NCBI RefSeq assembly: GCF_006335125.1
Contig: NZ_VDMO01000006.1
Location: 1-64,000, forward strand
Length of the DNA stretch: 64,000 bases
Reading direction: 5' to 3'
From: Deinococcus radiopugnans ATCC 19172
GTDB lineage: Bacteria; Deinococcota; Deinococci; Deinococcales; Deinococcaceae
The position numbers were made by a program, and so were the translations under genes. Positions within the stretch are counted from its first letter, which is position 1; every line of letters begins with the position of its first letter. Below, piece after piece: positions 38,510 to 49,202 of the stretch. The notes below the pieces were generated by a model. It saw nothing but the letters and a program-made list of their open reading frames with translations. It was not told where the DNA came from and searched no databases.

Positions 38510-39006
38510 CATTCGTTCCACGTCCAGACTTTAGCGGTGAAGGAGGGCTGCTCCGTCGCTGTCAACTCCTCCGGCGCAGGCACCTCGTACCAGCCTGCCC
38601 ACTCCTCCAGTTCGGCCCGCGTGACCGGGAAGGTGTCGGGCGGCAGATCGAGATTCCGGGCCTCCAGCCGTCGCCAGAGCATGTCCAGCGGCACGTCCAG
38701 CACATGCAGCTCGAAACAGACCTGTAATTCGGCGGCGCGGGTGCGGAAGAAGTCGCGTTCCTCCTTCGCCCAGCAGCCGTAATCGAGAATCACGTTCACG
38801 CCCAGCATCAAAGCCCGCGCCGCCACGCCCCACAGCAACTGGGATTCCAGAATCCAGCGCCGTTCCCTGGATTCACCTGCGCCGAACAAAGGGTTCATCC
38901 ACTCGTCGGGCGTCAGACGCAGGGCCGCATATTCCGTCTCCAGCCGCCGCGCCAGCGTGGTCTTGCCGGCACCCGGCAGGCCGATCAACAGAAAGAGGGT
39001 GGGCAT
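38509..39006 (-). CDS. P-loop kinase-like ATP-binding protein
   Basis: A 165-residue protein with Walker A GLPGAGKTT at residues 9-17, RLTPDEWMNPLFG (a substrate or lid segment), GVNVILDYGCWAKEERDFFR (Walker B-like Asp near 75) and a helical lid with RRLEARN. This is the small P-loop kinase family that includes polynucleotide kinase-like, zeta toxin-like and antibiotic-modifying enzymes; the substrate cannot be told. TAGGGT ends six bases before the ATG, so it is probably leaderless. No antitoxin-like partner is recognised, but a 79-residue acidic protein lies just upstream on the same strand. Confidence 0.8.
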   Translation of the reverse strand: MPTLFLLIGLPGAGKTTLARRLETEYAALRLTPDEWMNPLFGAGESRERRWILESQLLWGVAARALMLGVNVILDYGCWAKEERDFFRTRAAELQVCFELHVLDVPLDMLWRRLEARNLDLPPDTFPVTRAELEEWAGWYEVPAPEELTATEQPSFTAKVWTWNE

Positions 39007-39012
39007 GGATCA

Positions 39013-39018
39013 ACCCTA
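39013..39018 (-). promoter_or_regulatory. -10 hexamer of leaderless kinase gene
   Basis: TAGGGT ends six bases before the ATG at 39006 and lies four bases from the hairpin at 39022-39056. Confidence 0.45.
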
Positions 39019-39021
39019 ACG

Positions 39022-39056
39022 GAAGGCGGCCCCGCAACACTGCCGGGGCCGCCTTC
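39022..39056 (-). terminator. Perfect hairpin between small protein and kinase genes
   Basis: A 13-bp perfect stem (39022-39034 with 39044-39056) with a nine-base loop starts 13 bases after the stop codon of the small protein. There is no U-tract, and on the minus strand it ends just before the kinase -10 hexamer. Confidence 0.6.
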
Positions 39057-39069
39057 ACAAGAGAAACAC

Positions 39070-39309
39070 TTACTTCTTGTCGTCTTCCTGCTCGGACTTC
39101 TTGTCGTAGTCCACACCTTTCCAGCCGCCGGGATCGACGAAGCCCGCCGAGGAATCGCGCTCGATGTTCTCGTCCACGGTGTCCTGCGACATGTGGGCGC
39201 CCTGCTCGACTTTCGCGCCACGTGGGGTCTCGCCCCGTACCGCCGTGCGCTGCTTGTCGGTCATGTCGGTGCTGAAGGTGGGATTTTCAGGCTTCTTGGA
39301 ATCAGTCAT
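39070..39309 (-). CDS. Small hydrophilic protein, unknown function
   Basis: A 79-residue, highly charged protein (many Asp, Glu and Lys, few hydrophobic residues) ending in EQEDDKK; it is expected to be largely unstructured. The composition, with few bulky residues and a GFVDPGGWKGVDYD segment, recalls small stress-related hydrophilic proteins, but no family is recognised. Codon use is like the neighbours, which supports a real gene, and a perfect hairpin follows the stop codon. GAGG stands only two bases before the ATG, too close for a normal ribosome binding site, so the start is somewhat uncertain. Confidence 0.7.
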   Translation of the reverse strand: MTDSKKPENPTFSTDMTDKQRTAVRGETPRGAKVEQGAHMSQDTVDENIERDSSAGFVDPGGWKGVDYDKKSEQEDDKK

Positions 39310-39381
39310 GGCCTCAGCGTGCCCCAGACGGTGGCCCAGGGAGTGAGAGAAACCCCAACAGGCACACCGTAAATGGTTTCT

Positions 39382-40878
39382 TCACCTCAGCAGCGGGGGC
39401 AAGGGGCGCGGGCTGAGGCGCTCCCGGTACAGCGCCGGATCGAAGCGGCCCAGCGTGCGCCGGAAGCTTGAGGCCCGCTCCGGCCACAGCGTGCTGTTCC
39501 TGCCGCTGGCGTCCAGATAGTAGCTGGTGCAGCCGCCCTGCACCCACACCGACTCGCGCAACTTTTCTTGCAAGGCGTCGCTGTAGTCGCGCTGCGCCTC
39601 CGGCGTCGGCTCCAGGCTCAGCAGGTGCGCGGCGTCCATATGCCCCAGCGCCCGCAGGATGTAGCCGATCTGCGCCTCGATGATGTACACGATGGAGTTG
39701 TGGCCCAGCGCGGTGTTCGGCCCCACCAGCAGGAACAGGTTGGGAAAGCCAGCCACCGCCGTGCCGTGCAGCGCCTCCATGTGCGTGGCCCAGGCCCCGG
39801 AGAGCCGCTGGCCCCCGCGCCCCACGATCAGCCGGGCCATCGGCGGCTGCGTGGCGTTGAAGCCGGTGCCGCCGATCAGGACGTCAAAGGCGCGGGCCTG
39901 CCCGTCGGCGGTCAGAAGCTCATGGCCCCGAACCTCCGTGATGGCCTCCGTCACCAGTTCCACGTTGGGCTGAACCATCGCCGGGTAGTAGTCGTCGCTG
40001 ATCAGGATGCGCTTGCAGCCCACGCGGTAGTCGGGGGTCAGCTTGCGGCGCAGTTCCGGATCGGCCACCTGCGCCTCCAGATGCTGGTGGCCGAACTTCT
40101 CCATCATGGCGCCCACTTTCGGGTTGGAGAACCCGAGATGCCGTGCCTCCGCGTTCAGGAAAATCCACTGGCGCGACAGGCGTTGCAGGGCCGGGTAGCG
40201 CCGGAACAGTTCGCGGCGGCGCGGCGAGGTTTCCTCATCCATGCGCGGCATCACCCACGGCGGGGTGCGCTGGAAGACCGTGAGGTGCTCCACGACGGGC
40301 TGAATCTCGGGAATGAACTGGATGGCCGAGGCCCCGGTGCCGATGACCGCCACCCGTTTGCCGCGCAGTTCCACGTCGTGGTTCCACTGCGCCGAATGGA
40401 ACCGTTCGCCCACAAAGCTGTCCAGCCCTGGAATGTCCGGCCATTTCGGCTGGATCAGCGGGCCGTGACCGGAGATCAGCACGCGGGCCGTGAAGTCGCC
40501 CCCACCCGTGCGGATGCGCCACAGGCCCTCCTCCTCGTCCCAGCGGGCCTCTTGCAGCTCGGTGCCGAAACGGATGTGCGGGCGCAGGCCCTGTTCGCTG
40601 GCGGTCTTTTTCAGGTACGCCAGAATTTCGGGCTGGCGGGCGTAGCGGTGGCTCCAGTCGGGATTGGGCACCCCCGAGAAAGAGTACAGGTCACTCTTGA
40701 CGTCACAGGCGCAGCCGGGGTAGGTGTTGTCGCGCCAGGTGCCGCCCACCTCCGCGCCGCGCTCGAAGACCACGAAGTCGTGGACGCCGCGCCGTTTCAG
40801 CTCCAGCGCCGTGCCCAGCCCCGCAAAACCTGCGCCCAGAATGGCGATGCCGTGATGGGTGGCCGCGTGAGGGGTCAT
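39382..40878 (-). CDS. Flavin-containing monooxygenase (Baeyer-Villiger type)
   Basis: A 498-residue FAD and NADPH enzyme. The FAD-binding GAGFAG is at residues 15-20, EVGGTWRDNTYPGCACD follows near 45-61, then the Baeyer-Villiger fingerprint FxGxxxHxxxW as FVGERFHSAQW (about 155-165), the NADPH-binding GTGASA, and a late GTGFNATQ. Such enzymes insert oxygen next to a ketone to give an ester or lactone. Its ATG overlaps the stop of the upstream alpha/beta hydrolase (ATGA); a hydrolase would cleave the ester product, so the pair likely degrades a ketone. Substrate unknown. Confidence 0.9.
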   Translation of the reverse strand: MTPHAATHHGIAILGAGFAGLGTALELKRRGVHDFVVFERGAEVGGTWRDNTYPGCACDVKSDLYSFSGVPNPDWSHRYARQPEILAYLKKTASEQGLRPHIRFGTELQEARWDEEEGLWRIRTGGGDFTARVLISGHGPLIQPKWPDIPGLDSFVGERFHSAQWNHDVELRGKRVAVIGTGASAIQFIPEIQPVVEHLTVFQRTPPWVMPRMDEETSPRRRELFRRYPALQRLSRQWIFLNAEARHLGFSNPKVGAMMEKFGHQHLEAQVADPELRRKLTPDYRVGCKRILISDDYYPAMVQPNVELVTEAITEVRGHELLTADGQARAFDVLIGGTGFNATQPPMARLIVGRGGQRLSGAWATHMEALHGTAVAGFPNLFLLVGPNTALGHNSIVYIIEAQIGYILRALGHMDAAHLLSLEPTPEAQRDYSDALQEKLRESVWVQGGCTSYYLDASGRNSTLWPERASSFRRTLGRFDPALYRERLSPRPLPPLLR

Positions 40879-41741
40879 AGCCTATTGTGCTCCAGAAAGG
40901 CGTGCAGCAGGGCGTTGAATTCCGCCTCTCGCTCGATCTGCGGAACGTGGCCGGTCTGCGTGAACAGGTGGACGGCGGCGTGCGGGTGCGTGCGGCGCGC
41001 GGCCTCCAGATGGTGGGCGGGCAAAATTTCGTCACGGTCTCCCCAGACGATCAGGGTGGGCCGCTTGAGCGCTGGAAGCCGCCCGGCCAGCTTCGCCTGC
41101 CACTCCGCCTGCGCCCCGCGCACCGTGCCGATAGAGCGCAGCACCGACAGAAAGGCCCGCGCTGCGCCGGGTTGCCGCGCGAGGGCCAGCGTATGTGCGA
41201 CGCGCTCCGGCGTGGCGAAGGCGGGCGAGGCGAACAGGCTGCGGGTCACGCGCCGCGCACTGGCCGGACCGGGGGCCAGCAGCCGCTCACCCAGCCCCGG
41301 CAGCGCGCACAGGCGCAGGGCCAGGGCCACGTCCCGCCCGAATCCGGCGGAGTTGACCAGCCCCAGCCCGCGCGTCTGCTCCGGGTATATCACCGCGAAG
41401 GTCTGCGCCACCGCCCCGCCCAGCGAGTTGCCGATCAGGGTCACGGGCCGCGTCTCGCCCACCGCGTCCAGATAGTGCTGCACGAAGCGCGCCAGCCCCG
41501 GCAGGCTGTAGTTCACCTGCGGCTTGTCGGTGTAACCGAAACCGATTAAGTCCGGGGCATAGACGCGGTGGGTGCCAGATAACGCCCGGATCGTCGGCTC
41601 AAAATCCTCCAGGCTGCGGCCAATGCCGTGCAGCAGGACGACGGGCCGCCCCTCACCGCCCGTGACGTGGCGAGTGCGGATGCCGCCCACGTTCAGGAAT
41701 TGAGGCGATAAGGGTTGAGGTGGGGATTCGGCAGCGGTCAT
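40875..41741 (-). CDS. Alpha/beta hydrolase, partner of the monooxygenase
   Basis: A 288-residue alpha/beta hydrolase without signal peptide. The oxyanion segment VVLLHGIGRSLEDF, nucleophile elbow IGNSLGGAVAQ (Ser about 110), acid in VWGDRDEILP and His in FTQTGHVPQIER are all present. TGGAGG precedes the ATG at 41741, which is preferred over an upstream in-frame ATG. The stop overlaps the start of the Baeyer-Villiger monooxygenase, so the two are co-translated. Confidence 0.9.
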   Translation of the reverse strand: MTAAESPPQPLSPQFLNVGGIRTRHVTGGEGRPVVLLHGIGRSLEDFEPTIRALSGTHRVYAPDLIGFGYTDKPQVNYSLPGLARFVQHYLDAVGETRPVTLIGNSLGGAVAQTFAVIYPEQTRGLGLVNSAGFGRDVALALRLCALPGLGERLLAPGPASARRVTRSLFASPAFATPERVAHTLALARQPGAARAFLSVLRSIGTVRGAQAEWQAKLAGRLPALKRPTLIVWGDRDEILPAHHLEAARRTHPHAAVHLFTQTGHVPQIEREAEFNALLHAFLEHNRL

Positions 41742-41878
41742 AACGTCCTCCAGAAAAAGGATGGATTCAGAGAAAGGCTGCCGCGCTATCAACGGGCGTG
41801 CCGTGAGGAAACGCAGCTTCAACCTGCAAGACGAAGGGCGCGGACAGGTCTCCCCGCCGCGCGCCCCCGAATGGTCTG

Positions 41879-43036
41879 CTAGCGCCCTGCCGACACAGGC
41901 TCCTGTCGCGCCAGGACCTCTTGCAGTCCAGTCTCAAAGCGCTCTACCGCCCCGTCCACGTCCGCCAGCTTGTCCAGCCCGAACAGGCCGACGCGGAAGG
42001 TCTTGAAGTCCGGCCCCTCTCCTACCTGAAGCGGCACACCCGCCGCGATCTGAAGGCCCGCCTCGCGGAACGCCTGGCCACTCTGGATGGCGTCGTTGTC
42101 GGTGTAGCTGACCACCACGCCGGGAGCCTTGAACCCCTCAGCGGCGACGCTCGAAAAGCCTGCCGCTTTCAGCACCTCGCGCACCCGGTTGCCCAGCTCC
42201 CACTGCGCGTCCTGCGCCTTCTCGAAGCCAAAGGCCCCCATCTCCAGCACGGTGTCGCGGAACTGGCGCAGGCCGTCGGTGGGCAGCGTGGCGTGGTACG
42301 CAAAGCCGCCGCCCTCGTAGGCGCGCATGAGGTTCAGCCACTTTTTCAGATCCAGGGTGAAGCTGACCGAATCGGTGGCGTCCACCCGCGTGACCGCTGC
42401 CGCGCTCAGCAGCGCGATGCCGGCGCAGGGCGTGCTGCTCCAGCCCTTCTGCGGCGCGGTGATCAGCACGTCGATGCCCAGATCGGCCATGTCCAGCCAC
42501 ACGCAGCCGGAGGCGATGCAGTCGATGACCAGCAGGCCGCCGACCTCATGCGCGGCCCCCGCCATCTGACGGATGTACTCCTCCGGCAGGATGATCCCCG
42601 ACGACGTTTCCACATGCGGCGCGAAGACCAGCGCGGGCTTCTCGCGGCGAATGGCCTCCACCACTTCCTCGATGGGCGGGGGCGCAAACGGCTCCTGCCG
42701 CCCGTCGCCCTGCTCCCGCGCCTGAAGCACCGTCACGGCTCCCGGCACACGGCTCATCTCGAAAATCTGTGACCAGCGGTAGCTGAACCAGCCGTTGCGC
42801 ACCACCAGGCAGGGTTGGCCCTGCGCCAGTTGATCCACCACCGCCTCCATCGCGGACGTGCCCGAACCCGGAATGATCGCCACAGCGTCGGCGTGGTAGA
42901 CCGCCTTCAGTTCACGCGACAGGTCAGTCATCACCGCCTGAAACGCTGCGGACATGTGGTTGAGGGAACGGTCTGTGAACACCACCGAGTATTCCAGCAG
43001 GCCGTTGGGGTCAATGTCGGGGCGAAGGGGGGGCAT
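41879..43036 (-). CDS. Class V aminotransferase (serine/alanine-glyoxylate type)
   Basis: A 385-residue PLP enzyme. Family marks are PGSGTSAMEAVVDQL (phosphate-binding), HVETSSGIILP, LVIDCIASGCVWLDMADLGIDVLITAPQKGWSSTP with the PLP-binding Lys near 205, and the C-terminal FRVGLFG. Related enzymes transfer amino groups between serine or alanine and glyoxylate or pyruvate. ATG 43036 has AAGGAGA upstream; the alternative start 17 codons earlier lacks one. Upstream is a 12-bp inverted repeat that may be an operator for this gene or the terminator of valS. Confidence 0.88.
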   Translation of the reverse strand: MPPLRPDIDPNGLLEYSVVFTDRSLNHMSAAFQAVMTDLSRELKAVYHADAVAIIPGSGTSAMEAVVDQLAQGQPCLVVRNGWFSYRWSQIFEMSRVPGAVTVLQAREQGDGRQEPFAPPPIEEVVEAIRREKPALVFAPHVETSSGIILPEEYIRQMAGAAHEVGGLLVIDCIASGCVWLDMADLGIDVLITAPQKGWSSTPCAGIALLSAAAVTRVDATDSVSFTLDLKKWLNLMRAYEGGGFAYHATLPTDGLRQFRDTVLEMGAFGFEKAQDAQWELGNRVREVLKAAGFSSVAAEGFKAPGVVVSYTDNDAIQSGQAFREAGLQIAAGVPLQVGEGPDFKTFRVGLFGLDKLADVDGAVERFETGLQEVLARQEPVSAGR

Positions 43037-43077
43037 GGCGTCTCCTTGGGGTGGGGGAAAGTAGGAATAATCGAAAA

Positions 43078-43116
43078 TTGCTTCCACTTCTAAGTATGAC
43101 CCAAAAGTGGAAGCAA
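43078..43116 (-). promoter_or_regulatory. 12-bp perfect inverted repeat between valS and the aminotransferase gene
   Basis: TTGCTTCCACTT (43078-43089) and AAGTGGAAGCAA (43105-43116) with a 15-base centre. On the minus strand it lies 49 bases after the valS stop and is followed by TTTTCG, so it may be the valS terminator; its symmetry and place before the aminotransferase also suit an operator. Confidence 0.6.
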
Positions 43117-43164
43117 GCGTCCCGTTTCCAGCATCAGGCTTGCGCCCTCAGCGAGAACGCCGTC

Positions 43165-45957
<2,793 letters not shown>

Positions 45958-46024
45958 GGGCGGGTCTCCTGGAGAGGGGTTGGGTGTTGGTTTGGGAGGA
46001 GGTGAAATCAGTTCTCAGTTTTAA

Positions 46025-46207
46025 GGGTGGCGGCTTGCGGCTTAACCCCTCAGTCAGCTTCGCTGCCAGCTCCCCTCAAGGGGAGCCAAGAGTGGCAGTT
46101 GGTCGTGCCACGGCGCAGTCTCCTTGCCTCCCCTTGAGGGGAGGTGCCCCGCAGAGGCGGACTCGCAGAGCTGCGAAGCAGAGGGGTTAAACCGCAAGCC
46201 GCCACCC
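46025..46207. repeat. 183-base palindromic repeat in the valS leader
   Basis: The ends are long inverted repeats: GGGTGGCGGCTTGCGG then CTTAACCCCTC at 46025-46051, mirrored by GAGGGGTTAAACCGCAAG and CCGCCACCC at the other end. Inside are two smaller hairpins (AGCTCCCCT with AGGGGAGC; CCTCCCC with GGGGAGG). The whole element could fold into one long arm in the valS message. Confidence 0.88.
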
Positions 46208-46288
46208 AGAAGAAACGGAAAAAAGTGGGGGCCTTCATCAAAATCAAAACAGTCGTCGAACAAAACCATCCCCCCCGTTCAAGAAACG
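46208..46288 (-). other. valS leader between T-box terminator and repeat
   Basis: About 80 bases rich in A and C on the plus strand. No gene or further signal is seen. Confidence 0.4.
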
Positions 46289-46333
46289 AAAAAACGTCCC
46301 GTCCGCCGGATTGCTCCGTGCGCGGACGAGACG
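46289..46333 (-). terminator. T-box terminator of valS
   Basis: On the minus strand CGTCTCGTCCGC (46333-46322) pairs with GCGGACGGGACG (46306-46295), followed by TTTTTT (46294-46289). It competes with the antiterminator formed by the T-box sequence just upstream. Confidence 0.88.
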
Positions 46334-46572
46334 TGAAGGTGACGTGTCCCGTGGTACCACCGCAATTCCCACCTGCATGGTGGGCGCTCTGAACGCGCTG
46401 TGGCGGGCGCACCCGGACGGGTCTACTTCCCACCTGTTGATGAGACAGGGGCGGGGGTTCTTCCGTCTCGCTCGCGGGCGACTTTCTCCGGCTGCGTTCC
46501 CGTCCAGCGTCTCAGTCGCGCGCTGAATTTCCTGTGGGCGCATGGGCACGGGTACTCCTCCCGGTCACTGCC
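46289..46572 (-). promoter_or_regulatory. T-box riboswitch controlling valS
   Basis: On the minus strand the T-box sequence GGTGGTACCACGG, which pairs with the uncharged tRNA acceptor end, is at about 46361-46349, after AATTGC. A terminator with a six-T tail follows 20 bases later. Upstream, AGTA and GAA segments occur twice, as expected for the S-turns of stem I and stem II. A GTC valine codon at 46482-46480 is a candidate specifier, but I could not fold stem I with confidence. In this family uncharged tRNA binding favours the antiterminator and so valS expression. Confidence 0.85.
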
Positions 46573-46577
46573 CGGCC

Positions 46578-46583
46578 AGTATA
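46578..46583 (-). promoter_or_regulatory. -10 hexamer of the valS leader
   Basis: TATACT on the minus strand, placing the start of the T-box transcript near 46571. No good -35 box is seen. Confidence 0.6.
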
Positions 46584-46811
46584 CGCGGCGGCGCGGGGGA
46601 ATGACATCCACCAGATGGCGGAGGCTCCCGGCCCCCAGAACCGCCGCGCTGGCCGTCTGGATCAAGAGGAAACCTTTATTTTGGGCCGACTTCAAAGGGG
46701 GGATAAATGCCGTCTCCTCCGCCTCGGCCAGCGGTTCCCTAACCTACTCGGGCAGTCAAAACGACGTGGACGCCTGACCCCAGGCACGCGGCCCCGTCGC
46801 CGAGGTTTTTC

Positions 46812-47702
46812 ATGAAGCAAGCACACAAGAGCAAGTTGGCCCTGACCCTGACCCTTCTTTCCGGCGCGGCGCTGGCCGGCGGCAACGATGGGATGCGGCA
46901 GGAAGGCATGCTGGCCGTGAACGGCGCGCAGATTCACTACGTCTCGCAGGGCAGCGGCACGCCCATGCTGCTGCTGCACGGCTACCCCCTGAGCGGCGAA
47001 CTGTTCTCGCGCAACCGCGACGCGCTGGCGAATGCGGGCTACCGGGTCATCACCATTGACCACCGGGGCTACGGCCAGAGCGTGGCGCCGGCGGACGACG
47101 CCGGCTCCATCCAGACCTACGCCAAAGACGCGCTGGCGGTCATGGATCAGCTGAACGTGCCCAGCGCGATCATCGGCGGCATGTCGATGGGCGGCCCCAT
47201 CGTCTTCGAGATGTACCGCACCGCCCCCGAGCGCTTCAAGGGCATGCTGCTGATCGATACCATCGCCAACCCCGCCAACGTGGTGGAAAAGGCCCTGTGG
47301 GGCGGCATGGCGCAGAAGGCCGTGACCTACGGCCCGCAGTCGCTGGTGGGCGAACTGCTCAAGGACATGCTGACCGGCGTGACCCGCCTGAACAAACCCG
47401 GCGACGTGAAGTTCCTCGGGGACATCGTGCGGCAGGCCAGTGTGGCCGGCGACGTGGCGGGAGCCAAAGCGCTGTCCGAGCGGCTCGACTCGCTGCCCAC
47501 GCTGGCGAGCATCACCGTGCCCACCCTGATTCTGGAGGGCGTGGAGGACACGGTGTACCCACCGCCCTTCGCCATGAAGATGCAGCAGAACATCGCAGGC
47601 AGCAAGCTGGTGCTGATTCCCGGCGCGGCCCACGCCGCCATCTACGAAAACGCCCCAGCGGCCAATCGCGCCATTCTGGACTGGGCAAGCACGCTGAAGT
47701 AA
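46812..47702 (+). CDS. Secreted alpha/beta hydrolase
   Basis: A 296-residue hydrolase with a signal peptide (MKQAHKSKLALTLTLLSGAALA, cleavage near residue 22). The fold is clear: MLLLHGYPLSGELF (oxyanion), IDHRGYGQS, nucleophile elbow GGMSMGGPIVFEM (Ser about 122), LILEGVEDTVYP (acid) and PGAAHAAIYENAP (His). It resembles the haloperoxidase/lipase type of alpha/beta hydrolase; substrate unknown. GAGGT lies six bases before the ATG. It is divergent from valS and converges on the MFS gene across a perfect hairpin. Confidence 0.87.
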   Translation: MKQAHKSKLALTLTLLSGAALAGGNDGMRQEGMLAVNGAQIHYVSQGSGTPMLLLHGYPLSGELFSRNRDALANAGYRVITIDHRGYGQSVAPADDAGSIQTYAKDALAVMDQLNVPSAIIGGMSMGGPIVFEMYRTAPERFKGMLLIDTIANPANVVEKALWGGMAQKAVTYGPQSLVGELLKDMLTGVTRLNKPGDVKFLGDIVRQASVAGDVAGAKALSERLDSLPTLASITVPTLILEGVEDTVYPPPFAMKMQQNIAGSKLVLIPGAAHAAIYENAPAANRAILDWASTLK

Positions 47703-47713
47703 ACGGATTGCGA

Positions 47714-47745
47714 GAGGGGGCAGCCAGCAACGGCTGCCCCCTCTG
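47714..47745. terminator. Bidirectional hairpin between convergent genes
   Basis: AGAGGGGGCAGCC (47714-47726), loop AGCAAC, GGCTGCCCCCTCT (47733-47745): a perfect 13-bp stem between the hydrolase and MFS stop codons, without a U-tract on either strand. Confidence 0.7.
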
Positions 47746-47750
47746 ACTAT

Positions 47751-48968
47751 TCAGCCTGATGTTCTCCCCCCACCTGCCCGCCCCAGCAACGGCAGCGCAG
47801 GCACCCGCACCAGCGCGGCCAGCGCCAGGGCCGAGCGTACCCCCAGCACGTTGCCCAGCACCCCGAACACCGGGCCGAACGTCACCTGTCCCAGCGCGTC
47901 GGCCTGCGAGGCGATGGAATTGACCGTGGCGCGCGACGCCGGATTGAGGCCCCGATTGATCCACGCGTCGTACAGCGGCGAGTACAGCCCGCGCAGCACG
48001 CCGTGAACCACCAGCGCCCCCGCCGCCCAGCCGAAACCCGGCGCGTAGGCGAAGGCCAGCAGCGCCGCCACGCTCAGGCCCAACACCCAGCGCAGGGCCA
48101 GCGCCGCCGCCCGCGCATCGGCTGGATGGATGCGGCGGCGCAGCGGTTCAGTGACGGCCAGCCCGACAAGCTGAACGATGATCGCCAGCACAATGAACCA
48201 GTTCGCGGCGCTCAGGCCGCCGGGCAGGCCCACCTCCACAACCAGCAGAAATTCGTTCAGGCGATCCAGCGCCTCGCTGCTCGCCCCGTACAGCACGGCG
48301 CTCAGCATCAGCAGGGTCAGCACGCGGCTGGCGCGCACCTCGGTCACACCCTGACGGAAAGTGGCGGACAACGCCGCCCAACTTTGGCGTTCCTCGCGTG
48401 GGGCCGGGGCAAAGCCGTCTTCGGGCATTCGCAGCCACAGATACAGCGCGAGGCACAGGGCCACCGCGCCGCCCACCAGAATCGGAACGTGCAGGCCCAG
48501 CGTCGCCAGACCCGCCGTCGCCGCGATGCCGGCCAGGCCCGCCGCCCGCCCGTACTGGCTGCCCAGCAGGTACAGCCCGGCCGCCCGCCCCTCGCCCACC
48601 TCGTCGGCCAGCCACGCCTGCTGCGCGCCGCTGAGGAAGGTGTAGCCCGCCGCCAAGACGATCTGGGTCAGCAGCAACGCCCAGAACACCGGAAAGGCGG
48701 CCACCAGCAGCATGGCCGCGCCCAGGCACAGGCAGCCCAGAATCACCGAGCGGCGGCGCGAGTACACATCGGCCACCACGCCCGTCGGCACTTCCAGCAC
48801 GAAGGCGGCCCCCTCCAGCGCCGCGCCGATCAGGAGCAGTTGCAGCGGGTTCAGGCCCGCCACCGTCACGAAATACAACCCTTGCAGCGTAAAGGCCAGG
48901 GCAAAGGCGAACGACAGACCCGCCGACAGCGTCAGATAGACCCGCGTGGGGTCATTTTTTCTCAACAT
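47751..48968 (-). CDS. Major facilitator superfamily transporter
   Basis: A 405-residue protein with 12 predicted membrane helices in two halves around a loop at about 195-215 (MPEDGFAPAPREERQSW). Motif A-like GVVADVYSRRRSV follows the second helix. The length and the EVPTGVVAD start suit drug or sugar exporters of the MFS-1 group. AGGGAAG stands just before the ATG at 48968. It stands alone and converges on the secreted hydrolase gene. No regulator is adjacent, so the substrate cannot be guessed. Confidence 0.88.
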   Translation of the reverse strand: MLRKNDPTRVYLTLSAGLSFAFALAFTLQGLYFVTVAGLNPLQLLLIGAALEGAAFVLEVPTGVVADVYSRRRSVILGCLCLGAAMLLVAAFPVFWALLLTQIVLAAGYTFLSGAQQAWLADEVGEGRAAGLYLLGSQYGRAAGLAGIAATAGLATLGLHVPILVGGAVALCLALYLWLRMPEDGFAPAPREERQSWAALSATFRQGVTEVRASRVLTLLMLSAVLYGASSEALDRLNEFLLVVEVGLPGGLSAANWFIVLAIIVQLVGLAVTEPLRRRIHPADARAAALALRWVLGLSVAALLAFAYAPGFGWAAGALVVHGVLRGLYSPLYDAWINRGLNPASRATVNSIASQADALGQVTFGPVFGVLGNVLGVRSALALAALVRVPALPLLGRAGGGRTSG

Positions 48969-49149
48969 ATTCTTCCCTGGGGTTCAACAGCCCGGTCTGG
49001 TCACGAGGACACGTGCGCCACCTCAGTTTCAGGCGCGCAGATTCTTGACGTGGAGGGTCAGAGGGCTGTTGACATGGATACATCACCCCAGGGTTGAGGC
49101 TGAAACCAGTGTACTGAAAAGCTGAGTGGGCGTCCGGCGGTGCAGCAGA

Positions 49150-49179
49150 GGGCGGCGGCCCCCGCAGGAACCGCCGCCC
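49150..49179 (-). terminator. Hairpin after the second binding-protein gene
   Basis: GGGCGGCGG (49150-49158) with CCGCCGCCC (49171-49179), 24 bases after the stop codon on the minus strand. There is no U-tract. Confidence 0.5.
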
Positions 49180-49202
49180 AATTGTTTAGGAACCTGAGCC
49201 GC

